A stretch of 64,000 bases of DNA from an uncultured Merdimonas sp. (lineage in GTDB: Bacteria > Bacillota > Clostridia > Lachnospirales > Lachnospiraceae): contig CALWGE010000004.1 of the NCBI GenBank assembly GCA_944378225.1, positions 25,082 to 89,081 on the forward strand. The letters are read 5' to 3'. The notes under the pieces are model-generated. The model worked only from the letters and a program-made list of their open reading frames with translations, ran no database searches and was not told the DNA's origin. This document shows, piece by piece, positions 17,676-26,400 of this stretch. A program made the translations under genes and the position numbers. How positions within the stretch are numbered: position 1 is the stretch's first letter; every line of letters starts with the position of its first letter.

Positions 17676-19897
17676 TCATTTTTTCGGATTCCCAGTGTGA
17701 GTCCTGCTGCAAGCAGCAGAAGACCGGCACAGAGAACCGCATACTGTTTCAGACTGAAATAAGTGGTGACCTCGTATTCGTAGACTGCGAATGCCAGGTC
17801 GCCCTTTTCTTTTTTCTCTCCGGCTACAGTGAGAAATCCGTCTTTGTACAGATCGCAGTTACCTGTGGTATAAGAAAGAAATTCCAGACTGTTTTCACCC
17901 TCAATGTATCCCGGGGAAATTTCCAGCGTATAGACTGTAGGCCCATCCGGAATGATTTCGTCGAGAACAAATTCATAGGAGTTTTTCGTCAGCTCTACCA
18001 TGCCGGAGAGGAACCGGTTATTGTCATAGATGAGATTTCCGTCTTCATCTGTAATGCGGACAGTAAAAGCAGACAGGTTATAAGGCCCTACAGGATTAAC
18101 CACCCGGATTGATACGCGGTTAAAAGGTTTATCTGTGGTAAAGGTCTGTACGTAGGACTGTTCGTAGGAGGTTACATAGCCGTCATAGCCGCCGGCGTAC
18201 TGATACTGATTGACAGAATAGTCCCAGGCCTCAATGGGGGTCTCTACCAGCTGTTTTTTTCCGAGAATCAGGAGAAGCGCCAGAAGGGCAGTGCCTGCGG
18301 CACAGCCGATCCAGTTTTTCCTCAGCAGAAATATGACAGCAGAATTTTCGCTTTCACACAGAGCGCAGATTCCGTCAGCAAGCAGGAGCAGACAGAGAAA
18401 GGTAAAGCTGAGACTGTAGAGGGGATTGGTTTCCCAAAGCAGATGAAATCCCATACATCCAAGAACAGTCAGCTGAATCAGAAAGACCGCGGGATATTCT
18501 TTCTGCTTTTTCAGACGAATGAACGCGATGAAGGCACAGCAGCCCATCGCAAGCATGTTCAGGCAGCGAAAAGCCTGCAGATAGAGGACGAGAAAGCCGC
18601 TTTTATCGCCCACCAGATAGTCATAAGCTTTACTGTAGCGGGCATAGCTGTTTTCCGTAAGACAGCTGTCTGTGCCATCGACCCAGGTATTCAAAAGCTT
18701 TCTTCCGGCCAGAGAAACCAGTCCGGCAGGTCCGGCCTCCTCAATCCGTTCCTTGAGTATCTTCAGATCTGCTTCAAATTTTTCATCTTTTGTTTCGAAG
18801 CTGGAAGTATAAAGTTCATCATTCTGGTCAAAGGCGCCGTCCCAGCGGGCTCCCATCATTACCCAGTGAATGGTGGGAAAACCGGTATTTTTATAATCAA
18901 AATCCACATACCGGTTTACAGCGGCAGAAAACAGTCCCAAAGTCAGAGCGGAGGTCAGCAGAAACGCCGCGGAGGGAACAGCCCAGGTCTTAAGCTCCGG
19001 GACGAAGCGGGAAAACAGGGAACCGGAATGTTTTTTTCTGCTGTGCCAGACAGTCAGGAGAAGATCAAAGAACACAGCTATCAGAGCAATGGCTGCTGTG
19101 GCGCGGAGCTTAAATCCAAGAATAGAAATGAAACCAAGCAGAGCGCAGAGGCAGGTACGGCTGACAGTAAGTCTGTTCATAATACCGGCTGCTGTTTCGC
19201 CGCCTGTATTCCGGATCTTTCTGAGACGCAGATACAGATACAGAATTCCCATCAGGCAGGGCATGGAACAGGTGGCTGTGTAATAATAACCGGCCCACAG
19301 ATAGGAAAAGGGACAGAGTACGCAGATTATCAGATAAAAAACAGCGTACAAAGAGCCCTTCAGTTCCCGGGCAATCAGGTAGCCCAGCCAGATGGACAGG
19401 GTAATGCAGCACACATTGACGATCTGGACAGCCGGCATAAACCAGGCTTCTGATACACCAATCCTGGAAAGGAAAAGCAGGAACCAGTAGGTCAGGATCG
19501 TCAGAGGATAGTTGTTGGTATACCGCGCGAAATAGCCGGTCTCATAAGTGCCGGAAACAGTATGAGTACGCAGCATTTCCACGGCCATGTCAAAGACCTT
19601 CAGAGGGTCGTAGCGGAGCTGCGGCTGTATTACTGCAAGAAAAATAAGCTGTCCTCCTGCAAGGAGTACTATGCACAGAACGGCCAGACACTTTCGCTGT
19701 TTTTCAGACAGGCGAACCAGAAGGCGTCTTATCAGAATAAGTGCTGAGCAGAGAAATAACACAAAAACCAGAACAAACAAAATCTGTGCCGGGATAGTGC
19801 CGAGAGCCCGCAGCCAGGAAGCATCCCATCTCCAGAATGCAAAAATCCCGATATAAAGACTGAACAGAGCCAGAAGCAAAAGTGAAATGGTATACAT
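17651..19897 (-). CDS. Large polytopic membrane protein, GT-C-like
   Basis: A 748-residue protein with about 12 hydrophobic segments, then a beta-rich extracytoplasmic stretch (about 575-700) and a final C-terminal helix. The luminal-type motif GYFARYTNNYPLTILTYW and the overall layout resemble GT-C glycosyltransferases of the PMT superfamily. The acidic catalytic residues are less clear than in the convergent gene, so the function is an inference. SD ggagg precedes the ATG. It ends 25 bases inside the oppositely oriented GT-C gene and may add another decoration, or be an unrelated polymer protein. Confidence 0.65.
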   Translation of the reverse strand: MYTISLLLLALFSLYIGIFAFWRWDASWLRALGTIPAQILFVLVFVLFLCSALILIRRLLVRLSEKQRKCLAVLCIVLLAGGQLIFLAVIQPQLRYDPLKVFDMAVEMLRTHTVSGTYETGYFARYTNNYPLTILTYWFLLFLSRIGVSEAWFMPAVQIVNVCCITLSIWLGYLIARELKGSLYAVFYLIICVLCPFSYLWAGYYYTATCSMPCLMGILYLYLRLRKIRNTGGETAAGIMNRLTVSRTCLCALLGFISILGFKLRATAAIALIAVFFDLLLTVWHSRKKHSGSLFSRFVPELKTWAVPSAAFLLTSALTLGLFSAAVNRYVDFDYKNTGFPTIHWVMMGARWDGAFDQNDELYTSSFETKDEKFEADLKILKERIEEAGPAGLVSLAGRKLLNTWVDGTDSCLTENSYARYSKAYDYLVGDKSGFLVLYLQAFRCLNMLAMGCCAFIAFIRLKKQKEYPAVFLIQLTVLGCMGFHLLWETNPLYSLSFTFLCLLLLADGICALCESENSAVIFLLRKNWIGCAAGTALLALLLILGKKQLVETPIEAWDYSVNQYQYAGGYDGYVTSYEQSYVQTFTTDKPFNRVSIRVVNPVGPYNLSAFTVRITDEDGNLIYDNNRFLSGMVELTKNSYEFVLDEIIPDGPTVYTLEISPGYIEGENSLEFLSYTTGNCDLYKDGFLTVAGEKKEKGDLAFAVYEYEVTTYFSLKQYAVLCAGLLLLAAGLTLGIRKNDYSLPSSR

Positions 19898-19941
19898 GAA
19901 AACCTCCGTAAAAGGCGGATAAAGCGCCGTATATTTCTTAT

Positions 19942-19970
19942 AGGATAGCGCAAAAACCAGGTGCGGTCAA
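19942..19970 (-). promoter_or_regulatory. Promoter of the GT-C-like gene
   Basis: On the - strand, TTGACC (19970-19965), 17 bases and TATCCT (19947-19942) lie about 45 bases upstream of the start codon. The site overlaps the 5' end of the longest dus reading frame, which argues that dus starts further downstream. Confidence 0.6.
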
Positions 19971-20006
19971 CCAAAGAAGAATCCGGTTTCTTTTCCCGGG
20001 CAGTTC

Positions 20007-20015
20007 TGGTACAAT
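20007..20015 (+). promoter_or_regulatory. Extended -10 promoter of dus
   Basis: TGGTACAAT (20007-20015) is an extended -10 element, and no good -35 is seen. Transcription would begin near 20022, just upstream of the preferred GTG start. Confidence 0.45.
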
Positions 20016-20041
20016 TAGAAAAAAACAAGGAAATAAAAGAA

Positions 20042-21007
20042 GTGAATACGAACAGCAGCAGAACGATAAAAACATATCTTGCTCCCATGGAGGGAATTAC
20101 AACTTATGTGTACCGCAATGCTCAGGCGGCTGTGTATGGCCGTCTGGACAAATATTTTACTCCGTTTCTGGAACCTCATGAAAAAAGGAGTTTCAAGAAA
20201 AGAGAACTCCAGGAGATTCTGCCGGGAAATAACAGGGGGATTCCGGTAGTGCCCCAGATTCTGACGAACCGTGCGGAGGGATTTCTGGAGCTTGCCGGAA
20301 CCCTGCAGGATTTCGGATATCAGGAAATTAATCTGAATCTGGGCTGTCCTTCCCGAACGGTAGTCAGTAAGGGCAAGGGTTCCGGATTTCTGGCTGTCCC
20401 GGAGGAACTGGATCGATTTCTGGATAAAATTTTTTCAGGTCTGGAGAAAAGGCAAACTGCGAAAGAAACACTGGGGATATCGGTAAAAACCCGGCTTGGC
20501 ATGGAAAGTCCGGAGGAATTTCCAAGACTTTTGGATATTTTTAATCAGTATCCTCTGAAGGAATTAATAGTACATCCACGGGTGCAGAAAGATTATTATA
20601 ATAACAGACCAAACCGGGGCATGTATCGGCTGGCAGAACAGAAGAGCCGGACTTCTGTCTGTTATAACGGAGACTTGTTTACCTATAAGGATGTGGAAGA
20701 ATTCTGCAGAGAATTCCCGGAAGCACAGACCATTATGCTTGGAAGGGGGCTGATTCGAAATCCCGGACTTCTGGCCGGAGAAATGACGGAGCAGGAAAAG
20801 AAAGCCAGATTTCGACAGTTCCATGAACTCGTGCTGGAAGGTTACAGAAAGCAGGAGATGGGAGACCGGAACGTTCTTTTCAAAATGAAAGAACTGTGGT
20901 TTTATCAGATTCAGGAATTCCCAGGCGCAGAGAAAGCCGGCAAGAGAATTAAGAAGGCACAGACGCTTGCCGAATATGAGACGGCGGTATTGGAGATATG
21001 GGGATAA
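20042..21007 (+). CDS. tRNA-dihydrouridine synthase family protein
   Basis: Dus enzymes reduce uridines in tRNA with FMN and NADPH. The 321-residue product begins its TIM barrel with YLAPMEGITTYVYRNA (FMN-binding entry motif). It has EINLNLGCPSRTVVSKGKGSGF, in which the catalytic cysteine is that of LGCPS, and MLGRGLIRNPGLL for phosphate binding. Helical residues fill the C terminus. GTG 20042 is chosen over GTG 19961: it has an aagga SD upstream, gives the family-length N terminus, and the earlier codon lies before the apparent promoter. The exact Dus subfamily is not clear. Confidence 0.88.
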   Translation: MNTNSSRTIKTYLAPMEGITTYVYRNAQAAVYGRLDKYFTPFLEPHEKRSFKKRELQEILPGNNRGIPVVPQILTNRAEGFLELAGTLQDFGYQEINLNLGCPSRTVVSKGKGSGFLAVPEELDRFLDKIFSGLEKRQTAKETLGISVKTRLGMESPEEFPRLLDIFNQYPLKELIVHPRVQKDYYNNRPNRGMYRLAEQKSRTSVCYNGDLFTYKDVEEFCREFPEAQTIMLGRGLIRNPGLLAGEMTEQEKKARFRQFHELVLEGYRKQEMGDRNVLFKMKELWFYQIQEFPGAEKAGKRIKKAQTLAEYETAVLEIWG

Positions 21008-21033
21008 ACATTGTAGTGGACAGAAAATAAATG

Positions 21034-21061
21034 TTGAGAAATTCCCGATATTTGCTATAAT
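21034..21061 (+). promoter_or_regulatory. glmM promoter
   Basis: TTGAGA (21034-21039), 16 bases, TATAAT (21056-21061). The leader to the glmM ATG is about 55 nt. Confidence 0.7.
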
Positions 21062-21123
21062 AGAGGACGGAAAAGTACCTGTAAACGAAGCTAAGGGAAA
21101 TTTAAAGAATCAAGGAGCATATT

Positions 21124-22455
21124 ATGGGAAAGTATTTTGGTACAGATGGTTTCCGCGGCGAAGCCAATGTTAAACTGACTGTTGAGCATGCCTTTAAGGT
21201 AGGAAGATATCTTGGATGGTATTACGGAAGAGATCATAAAGCCAGAATTGTAATTGGAAAAGATACGAGAAGAAGCAGCTATATGTTCGAGTATGCACTG
21301 GCGGCGGGCATTACGGCTTCAGGTGCGGATGCGTATCTTCTGCATGTAACGACAACTCCCAGCGTGTCCTATGTGGTGCGCACGGAGGGCTTTGACTGCG
21401 GTATTATGATCTCTGCCAGCCATAATCCGTTTAATGACAATGGAATTAAGATTATCAATGGTCTTGGCCACAAGCTGGATGCTGAAGTGGAAAGTAAGAT
21501 TGAGGCCTATATTGATGGTGAGACAGAAGAAAGACCTCTGGCTACGGGAGCGGATATCGGACGTACCGTTGATTTTGCGGCAGGCCGTAACCGTTACGTC
21601 GGTTACCTGATCTCGCTTCCTACGCGTTCTTTCAAGAATATGCGCGTAGGTCTGGACTGCGCCAACGGAAGCGCGTCTGCCATTGCCAAGAGCGTATTTG
21701 ATGCGCTGGGAGCAAAGACCTATGTAATCAACAATGAGCCGGATGGAACAAATATTAATACAAACTGCGGTTCCACACATATCGAGGTACTGCAGAAATT
21801 TGTGAAAGAAAACAAACTGGATGTAGGCTTTGCCTATGACGGAGACGCAGACCGCTGTATAGCCGTGGATGAGAACGGAGAAGTAGTAGATGGCGACAGA
21901 ATTATGTATATCTGCGGAAAATACATGAATGAGCAGGGAGCGCTGCGGGATCATACCATTGTTACGACGGTTATGTCTAACCTGGGGCTGTATAAAGCCT
22001 GCGATCAGGCCGGTATCCGTTATGAGAAGACAGCAGTAGGCGATAAATACGTCTATGAAAATATGACCCAGAACGGTTTTCAGCTGGGCGGCGAACAGTC
22101 AGGTCATATTATTTTCAGTAAGCATGCCACAACGGGAGACGGAATCCTGACATCTCTGAAAGTGATGGAAGTGATTCTGGAGAAAAAATCTTCTCTGGCT
22201 ACGCTGGCATCTGAAGTGAAGATTTATCCGCAGCTTCTTCAGAATCTGCGTGTGCAGGACATGGATACAGTCCTGAACGCTCCTTCTGTTCAGAAGGCAA
22301 TTGCAGAGGTAGAAGAGCGTCTTGGAACAGAGGGACGCGTACTGGTGCGTAAGAGTGGAACCGAGCCATTGCTGCGCGTTATGGTCGAGGCACAGACAGA
22401 TGAGCTCTGTGAGGAAAATGTGCTGCACATTATCAATGCAATGAAAGGCGTATAA
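21124..22455 (+). CDS. glmM: Phosphoglucosamine mutase
   Basis: GlmM interconverts glucosamine-6-phosphate and glucosamine-1-phosphate for UDP-GlcNAc and so for peptidoglycan and teichoic acids. The 443-residue product begins MGKYFGTDGFRG. It has the phosphoserine loop ISASHNPFNDNG (S99), the Mg-binding DGDADR and the phosphate-binding RKSGTEPLLRVMVE. The SD aaggag precedes the ATG. The nucleotidyltransferase gene 23 bases downstream suggests a sugar-nucleotide transcription unit. Confidence 0.95.
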   Translation: MGKYFGTDGFRGEANVKLTVEHAFKVGRYLGWYYGRDHKARIVIGKDTRRSSYMFEYALAAGITASGADAYLLHVTTTPSVSYVVRTEGFDCGIMISASHNPFNDNGIKIINGLGHKLDAEVESKIEAYIDGETEERPLATGADIGRTVDFAAGRNRYVGYLISLPTRSFKNMRVGLDCANGSASAIAKSVFDALGAKTYVINNEPDGTNINTNCGSTHIEVLQKFVKENKLDVGFAYDGDADRCIAVDENGEVVDGDRIMYICGKYMNEQGALRDHTIVTTVMSNLGLYKACDQAGIRYEKTAVGDKYVYENMTQNGFQLGGEQSGHIIFSKHATTGDGILTSLKVMEVILEKKSSLATLASEVKIYPQLLQNLRVQDMDTVLNAPSVQKAIAEVEERLGTEGRVLVRKSGTEPLLRVMVEAQTDELCEENVLHIINAMKGV

Positions 22456-22478
22456 GCCCTAAGATAAGGAGAGAAAGC

Positions 22479-23399
22479 ATGAAAAAAACAACACTGGTAG
22501 TTATGGCGGCAGGAATCGGGAGCAGATTCGGCGGTGGGATTAAACAGCTGGAGCCGGTGGGACCAAACGGTGAGATTATCATGGATTATTCCATTCATGA
22601 CGCAATGGAAGCCGGATTCAACAAAGTGGTTTTTATCATCCGCAAAGATCTGGAGAAAGATTTTAAAGAAGTAATTGGAAACCGGATCGAAAAGCTGGTA
22701 GAGGTAGAGTATGCGTTCCAGGAGCTGGATAATCTTCCGGAAGGTTTTGAAAAACCGGAAGGACGTATCAAGCCCTGGGGAACCGGCCAGGCAGTGCTGA
22801 GCTGCAAGGGTATTGTGAAAGAGCCTTTCGCAGTAATCAATGCGGATGACTATTACGGAAAGGAAGCTTTTGTCAGAGTACATGATTATCTGGTGGAAGA
22901 GCATGAGAATACCGGAAAATTCGATTTCTGTATGGCAGGCTTTATTCTTGGAAACACTTTGAGCGATAACGGAGCCGTAACCCGCGGTATCTGTCAGGTA
23001 GAGAACGGATTCCTGACAGACGTGGTAGAGACCGGCGGAATCGAGAAGATGCCGGGCGGCGGAGCAGGTGTTCCGGGACCGGATGGAAATCTCGTTCCTG
23101 TAGATGCGAATGGTTATGTTTCCATGAATATGTGGGGACTGACTCCGGATTTCCTGGATGAAGTGGAGAAGGGATTTAAAGAATTTCTCGCATCTGTAAA
23201 ACCGGGAGATATCAAGGCAGAATATCTGCTGCCTTCCATCATCGGAGGACTTCTGGAAGAAGGACGGGCAACCGTTCGTGTACTGGAGACACATGACAGA
23301 TGGTTTGGCGTAACCTATAAAGAAGATAAGCAGTCAGTTGTGGATTCTTTTAAGAAACTGATTGCAGATGGAGTATATAAAGAGAAGCTGTTCTCCTGA
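22479..23399 (+). CDS. Sugar nucleotidyltransferase family protein
   Basis: A 306-residue GT-A-like nucleotidyltransferase. The signature VVMAAGIGSRFGGGIKQLEPVGPNGE contains the GxGxR/K nucleotide-binding loop, KPWGTGQAVL is typical for NTP_transferase domains and NADDYYG carries the metal-binding Asp. The family makes NDP-sugars, but this subgroup is usually of unknown substrate. It follows glmM with a good SD and may serve the cell-wall or glycan genes nearby. Confidence 0.75.
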   Translation: MKKTTLVVMAAGIGSRFGGGIKQLEPVGPNGEIIMDYSIHDAMEAGFNKVVFIIRKDLEKDFKEVIGNRIEKLVEVEYAFQELDNLPEGFEKPEGRIKPWGTGQAVLSCKGIVKEPFAVINADDYYGKEAFVRVHDYLVEEHENTGKFDFCMAGFILGNTLSDNGAVTRGICQVENGFLTDVVETGGIEKMPGGGAGVPGPDGNLVPVDANGYVSMNMWGLTPDFLDEVEKGFKEFLASVKPGDIKAEYLLPSIIGGLLEEGRATVRVLETHDRWFGVTYKEDKQSVVDSFKKLIADGVYKEKLFS

Positions 23400-23404
23400 G
23401 AAAT

Positions 23405-23526
23405 TTTGCTCTGTATGCCTGACAGAGGCAAAGGAGAGAAAACGGCAGAAATAAAAGAAAAAGACACAGAACAAAAGAAGGACGTCCTGCCTTCAGGGTA
23501 TCAGCCTGAAGGCCCGGCGTCCTTTT
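23405..23526 (+). promoter_or_regulatory. Double-hairpin leader before the ABC exporter gene
   Basis: Two hairpins fill the gap between the nucleotidyltransferase stop and the exporter start. The first pairs TTTGCTCTGT (23405-23414) with ACAGAGGCAAA (23422-23432), with one bulged G. The second is long: AAGGACG (23478-23484) pairs with CGTCCTT (23518-23524), and inside it CCTTCAGG (23490-23497) pairs with CCTGAAGG (23505-23512), followed by only TTTT. The second may be a weak terminator for the upstream operon or an attenuator. It ends 13 bases before the ATG. Confidence 0.6.
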
Positions 23527-23539
23527 GGACGGGTATTTT

Positions 23540-25279
23540 ATGAACAACAGCACGAAGAAAAACAAAACAACAATATTTTCCTATTATAAGCCATACAAAG
23601 GTCTGCTGGCGCTTGATCTTTTGTTTGCGGCTCTGGGAGCCGGTGTGACGCTGGTAATCCCTCTCATTGTCCGCTATATCACCAATCAGGTGATATATGA
23701 GGAAAGTTCTGTAGCATGGCACACGATTGTAAATCTCAGTATTCTGATGCTGGGACTTCTTGTGTTGGAACTGGTCAGCAATTTTTATATTACTTACTGG
23801 GGACACATGATGGGCGCCAGAATGGAATACGGAATGCGCAATGAGATCTTTGAACACTATCAGAAGCTTTCTTTTACTTTCTATGATAATCAGAAAGTCG
23901 GACAGCTTATGTCCCGTGTAACCAATGATCTGTTTGAAATCACAGAACTTCTGCACCACGGACCCGAGGATATTCTGATTTCTCTGGTTAAAATTGTGGG
24001 CGCATTGATTATTCTGAGCCGGATTAACGGAGCCCTGACTCTGACAGTAGCCTGTTTTTTACCTTTTATCCTGTGCTTTGCCATTTTCCTCAACCGGAAA
24101 ATGAAGCATGCGTATCGGCAGAATCGTGTGAAGATGGCTGATATCAATGGTCAGATTGAGGATAATCTTTCGGGAATCCGCGTTGTGAAATCTTTTTCCA
24201 ACGAAAGCATCGAGATGGAAAAATTCCGGGAAGGAAATGACAGATTTCTGGCAACAAAACGTAACAGTTATCTTTATATGGGAACTTACAATTCTGTGCT
24301 GAATGCCATGCTGACGGGTGTGACCATTGCTGTGGTGCTGGTCGGAGCGAAACTGATTACCACGCAATCCATGCAGATTACAGATTTAATTACCTTCCTT
24401 CTGTACGTGGCTAATTTTACAGAGCCGGTCAAAAAGCTGATTAATTTTACAGAGCAATTCCAGAATGGTTATTCAGGCTACAGCCGGTTCCGCGAGATTA
24501 TGGATATTGAACCGGATATTGCAGACAAAAAGAATGCAGAAGTGTTGACAGACGTGAAGGGAGATGTAGAATTCAGGGATGTTTCCTTCCGGTATGAGGA
24601 AAATACGGACAAGGTGCTGGATCACGTGAATCTTCACGTGCCTGCCGGAAGCTATGTGGCCCTGGCAGGATCATCGGGAGGCGGAAAGACCACACTTTGC
24701 AGTCTGATTCCCCGGTTTTATGATGTGACATCCGGAAGTGTACGGGTGGATGGCAAAGATGTACGCGATGTAACAGTAAAAAGTCTGCGGGAAAATATCG
24801 GTATCGTGCAGCAGGATGTCTATCTGTTTGCGGGTACTGTCATGGATAATATTCTTTATGGAAAACCGGGAGCCACGCGGGAGGAAGTGATTGAGGCTGC
24901 CAAAAAAGCCAATGCGCATGACTTTATCATGGAGCTTCCGGAAGGGTATGACACGGATATCGGACAGCGGGGGGTAAAACTTTCCGGAGGACAGAAGCAG
25001 AGAATCTCCATTGCACGTGTATTTCTGAAAAATCCCCCGATTCTGATTTTTGACGAGGCGACTTCCGCCCTGGACAATGAAAGCGAGCGTATTGTACAGG
25101 AATCTCTGGAACGTCTGGCGAAGGAGCGGACTACGTTCGTGATTGCTCATCGTCTGTCTACTATCCGGAATGCACAGAAAATTCTGGTTCTGACGGAAAA
25201 TGGTATTGAAGAGCAGGGAACCCATGAAGAGCTGATGGCTATGCATGGGGTATACGAGAAACTGTATCAGATCCGGTGA
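23540..25279 (+). CDS. ABC transporter, half-size exporter (membrane plus ATPase)
   Basis: A 579-residue type IV ABC half-transporter with six predicted membrane helices, then the ATPase domain. The ATPase has Walker A GSSGGGKTT, signature LSGGQKQRISIAR, Walker B with catalytic Glu ILIFDEATSALD and the H-loop IAHRLST. All motifs are intact, so it can act as a homodimer. ATG 23540 is taken instead of TTG 23525; its SD is weak (gga/ggg around 23528-23532). It is a single gene with no partner beside it, and the substrate (drug, lipid or peptide) is not predictable. Confidence 0.9.
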   Translation: MNNSTKKNKTTIFSYYKPYKGLLALDLLFAALGAGVTLVIPLIVRYITNQVIYEESSVAWHTIVNLSILMLGLLVLELVSNFYITYWGHMMGARMEYGMRNEIFEHYQKLSFTFYDNQKVGQLMSRVTNDLFEITELLHHGPEDILISLVKIVGALIILSRINGALTLTVACFLPFILCFAIFLNRKMKHAYRQNRVKMADINGQIEDNLSGIRVVKSFSNESIEMEKFREGNDRFLATKRNSYLYMGTYNSVLNAMLTGVTIAVVLVGAKLITTQSMQITDLITFLLYVANFTEPVKKLINFTEQFQNGYSGYSRFREIMDIEPDIADKKNAEVLTDVKGDVEFRDVSFRYEENTDKVLDHVNLHVPAGSYVALAGSSGGGKTTLCSLIPRFYDVTSGSVRVDGKDVRDVTVKSLRENIGIVQQDVYLFAGTVMDNILYGKPGATREEVIEAAKKANAHDFIMELPEGYDTDIGQRGVKLSGGQKQRISIARVFLKNPPILIFDEATSALDNESERIVQESLERLAKERTTFVIAHRLSTIRNAQKILVLTENGIEEQGTHEELMAMHGVYEKLYQIR

Positions 25280-25340
25280 AGGGACGAGTGAGAAAGAAAT
25301 GAAACTCTTTTACTTCCCGTATCAAAATCACGGTAAATGT

Positions 25341-25379
25341 GTTATACTAGGAAAGCACAGCGGCAGCGCCGTGCTTTCC
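25341..25379 (+). promoter_or_regulatory. Extended -10 promoter with a strong hairpin at the transcript start
   Basis: TGTTATACT (25340-25348) is an extended -10 element. Immediately after it, GGAAAGCAC (25350-25358) pairs with GTGCTTTCC (25371-25379), with a further three-pair inner stem. The transcription start expected near 25355 falls inside the hairpin. It could be the upstream gene's terminator (followed by cgcatttt), an operator or a 5' stabilising stem. Confidence 0.5.
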
Positions 25380-25436
25380 CGCATTTTATAACGGAGACTT
25401 TACATTCGGTGAATCAGAAAAGGTAAAAGGAGATTT

Positions 25437-26342
25437 ATGGATATAAAAATGAAACGCCCGGAACTGGAAGACCGGGACCTGATTAACAGTTACCTGAAAT
25501 ATGCAGATACAAGAAGCTGTGAGATGACATTTGCAAATACGTATCTGTGGTCCAGACATTACGGGACAGGCTTTGCGATTGTGGATAATATGCTGGTTTT
25601 CGGCGAGGTGGACGGTGTATATTCCTATACGTTTCCGGTGGGTCCCGGAGATCTTCGGACCTGTCTGGAGACCCTGATGGAACATTGCAGAGAGAAGCAG
25701 GTCCCGTTCCAGCTTCACAATATTACAAAGGAGCACTTTGCTCTTCTGGAGGAGTTGTATCCTGACAGATTTGAAATTCGCTATGAGCGCGATTACGCTG
25801 ACTATGTTTATGAGTCAGAAAAGCTTGCAGCGTTATCCGGAAGAAAGTATCACAGCAAGAAAAATCATGTAAATAAATTCATGAGCCTGTATCCCGACTG
25901 GAGTTATGAGCCTATTACTAAAGATAATGTGGAAGAATGTTTCCAGATGGCTTTGCGCTGGAGAGAGCTGAATGGCTGTGAGGCAGACGAGGAAAAGCAT
26001 GCGGAAATCTGTGTGACCCTGAATTTTCTGCGATTATTTGACGAGCTGGAAATGAGAGGAGGAGCACTGCGGGTAAATGGGGATATTGTAGCCTTTACAC
26101 TGGGTGAACCCGTGGGAATGCGCAGGGATACGCTGGTAGTTCATATTGAAAAAGCATTTTCTGATATGCAGGGCGCTTATGCGATGATTAATCAGCAGTT
26201 TGCCATCCATGAAGGAAAGAACTTTCTTTATATCAATCGTGAGGATGATGTGGGACAGGAAGGCTTAAGAACTGCAAAATTATCTTATAAACCTGTATTT
26301 TTAATTGAAAAAGGGGTTGTAAGAGAGCGCGGACTTTTGTAA
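25437..26342 (+). CDS. DUF2156 protein (phosphatidylglycerol lysyltransferase C-terminal-like, GNAT fold)
   Basis: A 301-residue soluble protein of two GNAT-like halves, as in the cytoplasmic domain of MprF, which adds amino acids to phosphatidylglycerol. Family-typical stretches are CEMTFANTYLWSRHY near the N terminus, RKYHSKKNHVNKFMSLYPDW in the middle, and FLYINREDDVGQEGLRTAKLSYKP near the C terminus. There are no membrane helices, so unlike MprF it has no flippase part. Its substrate is unknown and could be an aminoacyl-tRNA-dependent step. aaaggag SD precedes the ATG. Confidence 0.8.
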   Translation: MDIKMKRPELEDRDLINSYLKYADTRSCEMTFANTYLWSRHYGTGFAIVDNMLVFGEVDGVYSYTFPVGPGDLRTCLETLMEHCREKQVPFQLHNITKEHFALLEELYPDRFEIRYERDYADYVYESEKLAALSGRKYHSKKNHVNKFMSLYPDWSYEPITKDNVEECFQMALRWRELNGCEADEEKHAEICVTLNFLRLFDELEMRGGALRVNGDIVAFTLGEPVGMRRDTLVVHIEKAFSDMQGAYAMINQQFAIHEGKNFLYINREDDVGQEGLRTAKLSYKPVFLIEKGVVRERGLL

Positions 26343-26400
26343 TATAATAGAAGTTTGGAAAGTACACAGAACAGTACAGAAAAGAGGGGCCAGACAGAGT

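Noticed and set aside
18443-19453. 336-codon open frame on the + strand
   Set aside because: It lies within the - strand GT-C-like gene, has no recognisable domain and its product is rich in Gln/Ser/Lys as expected of an antisense shadow.
20967-21173. 68-codon open frame upstream of glmM
   Set aside because: It overlaps the glmM promoter and 5' end in another frame and has no independent SD.
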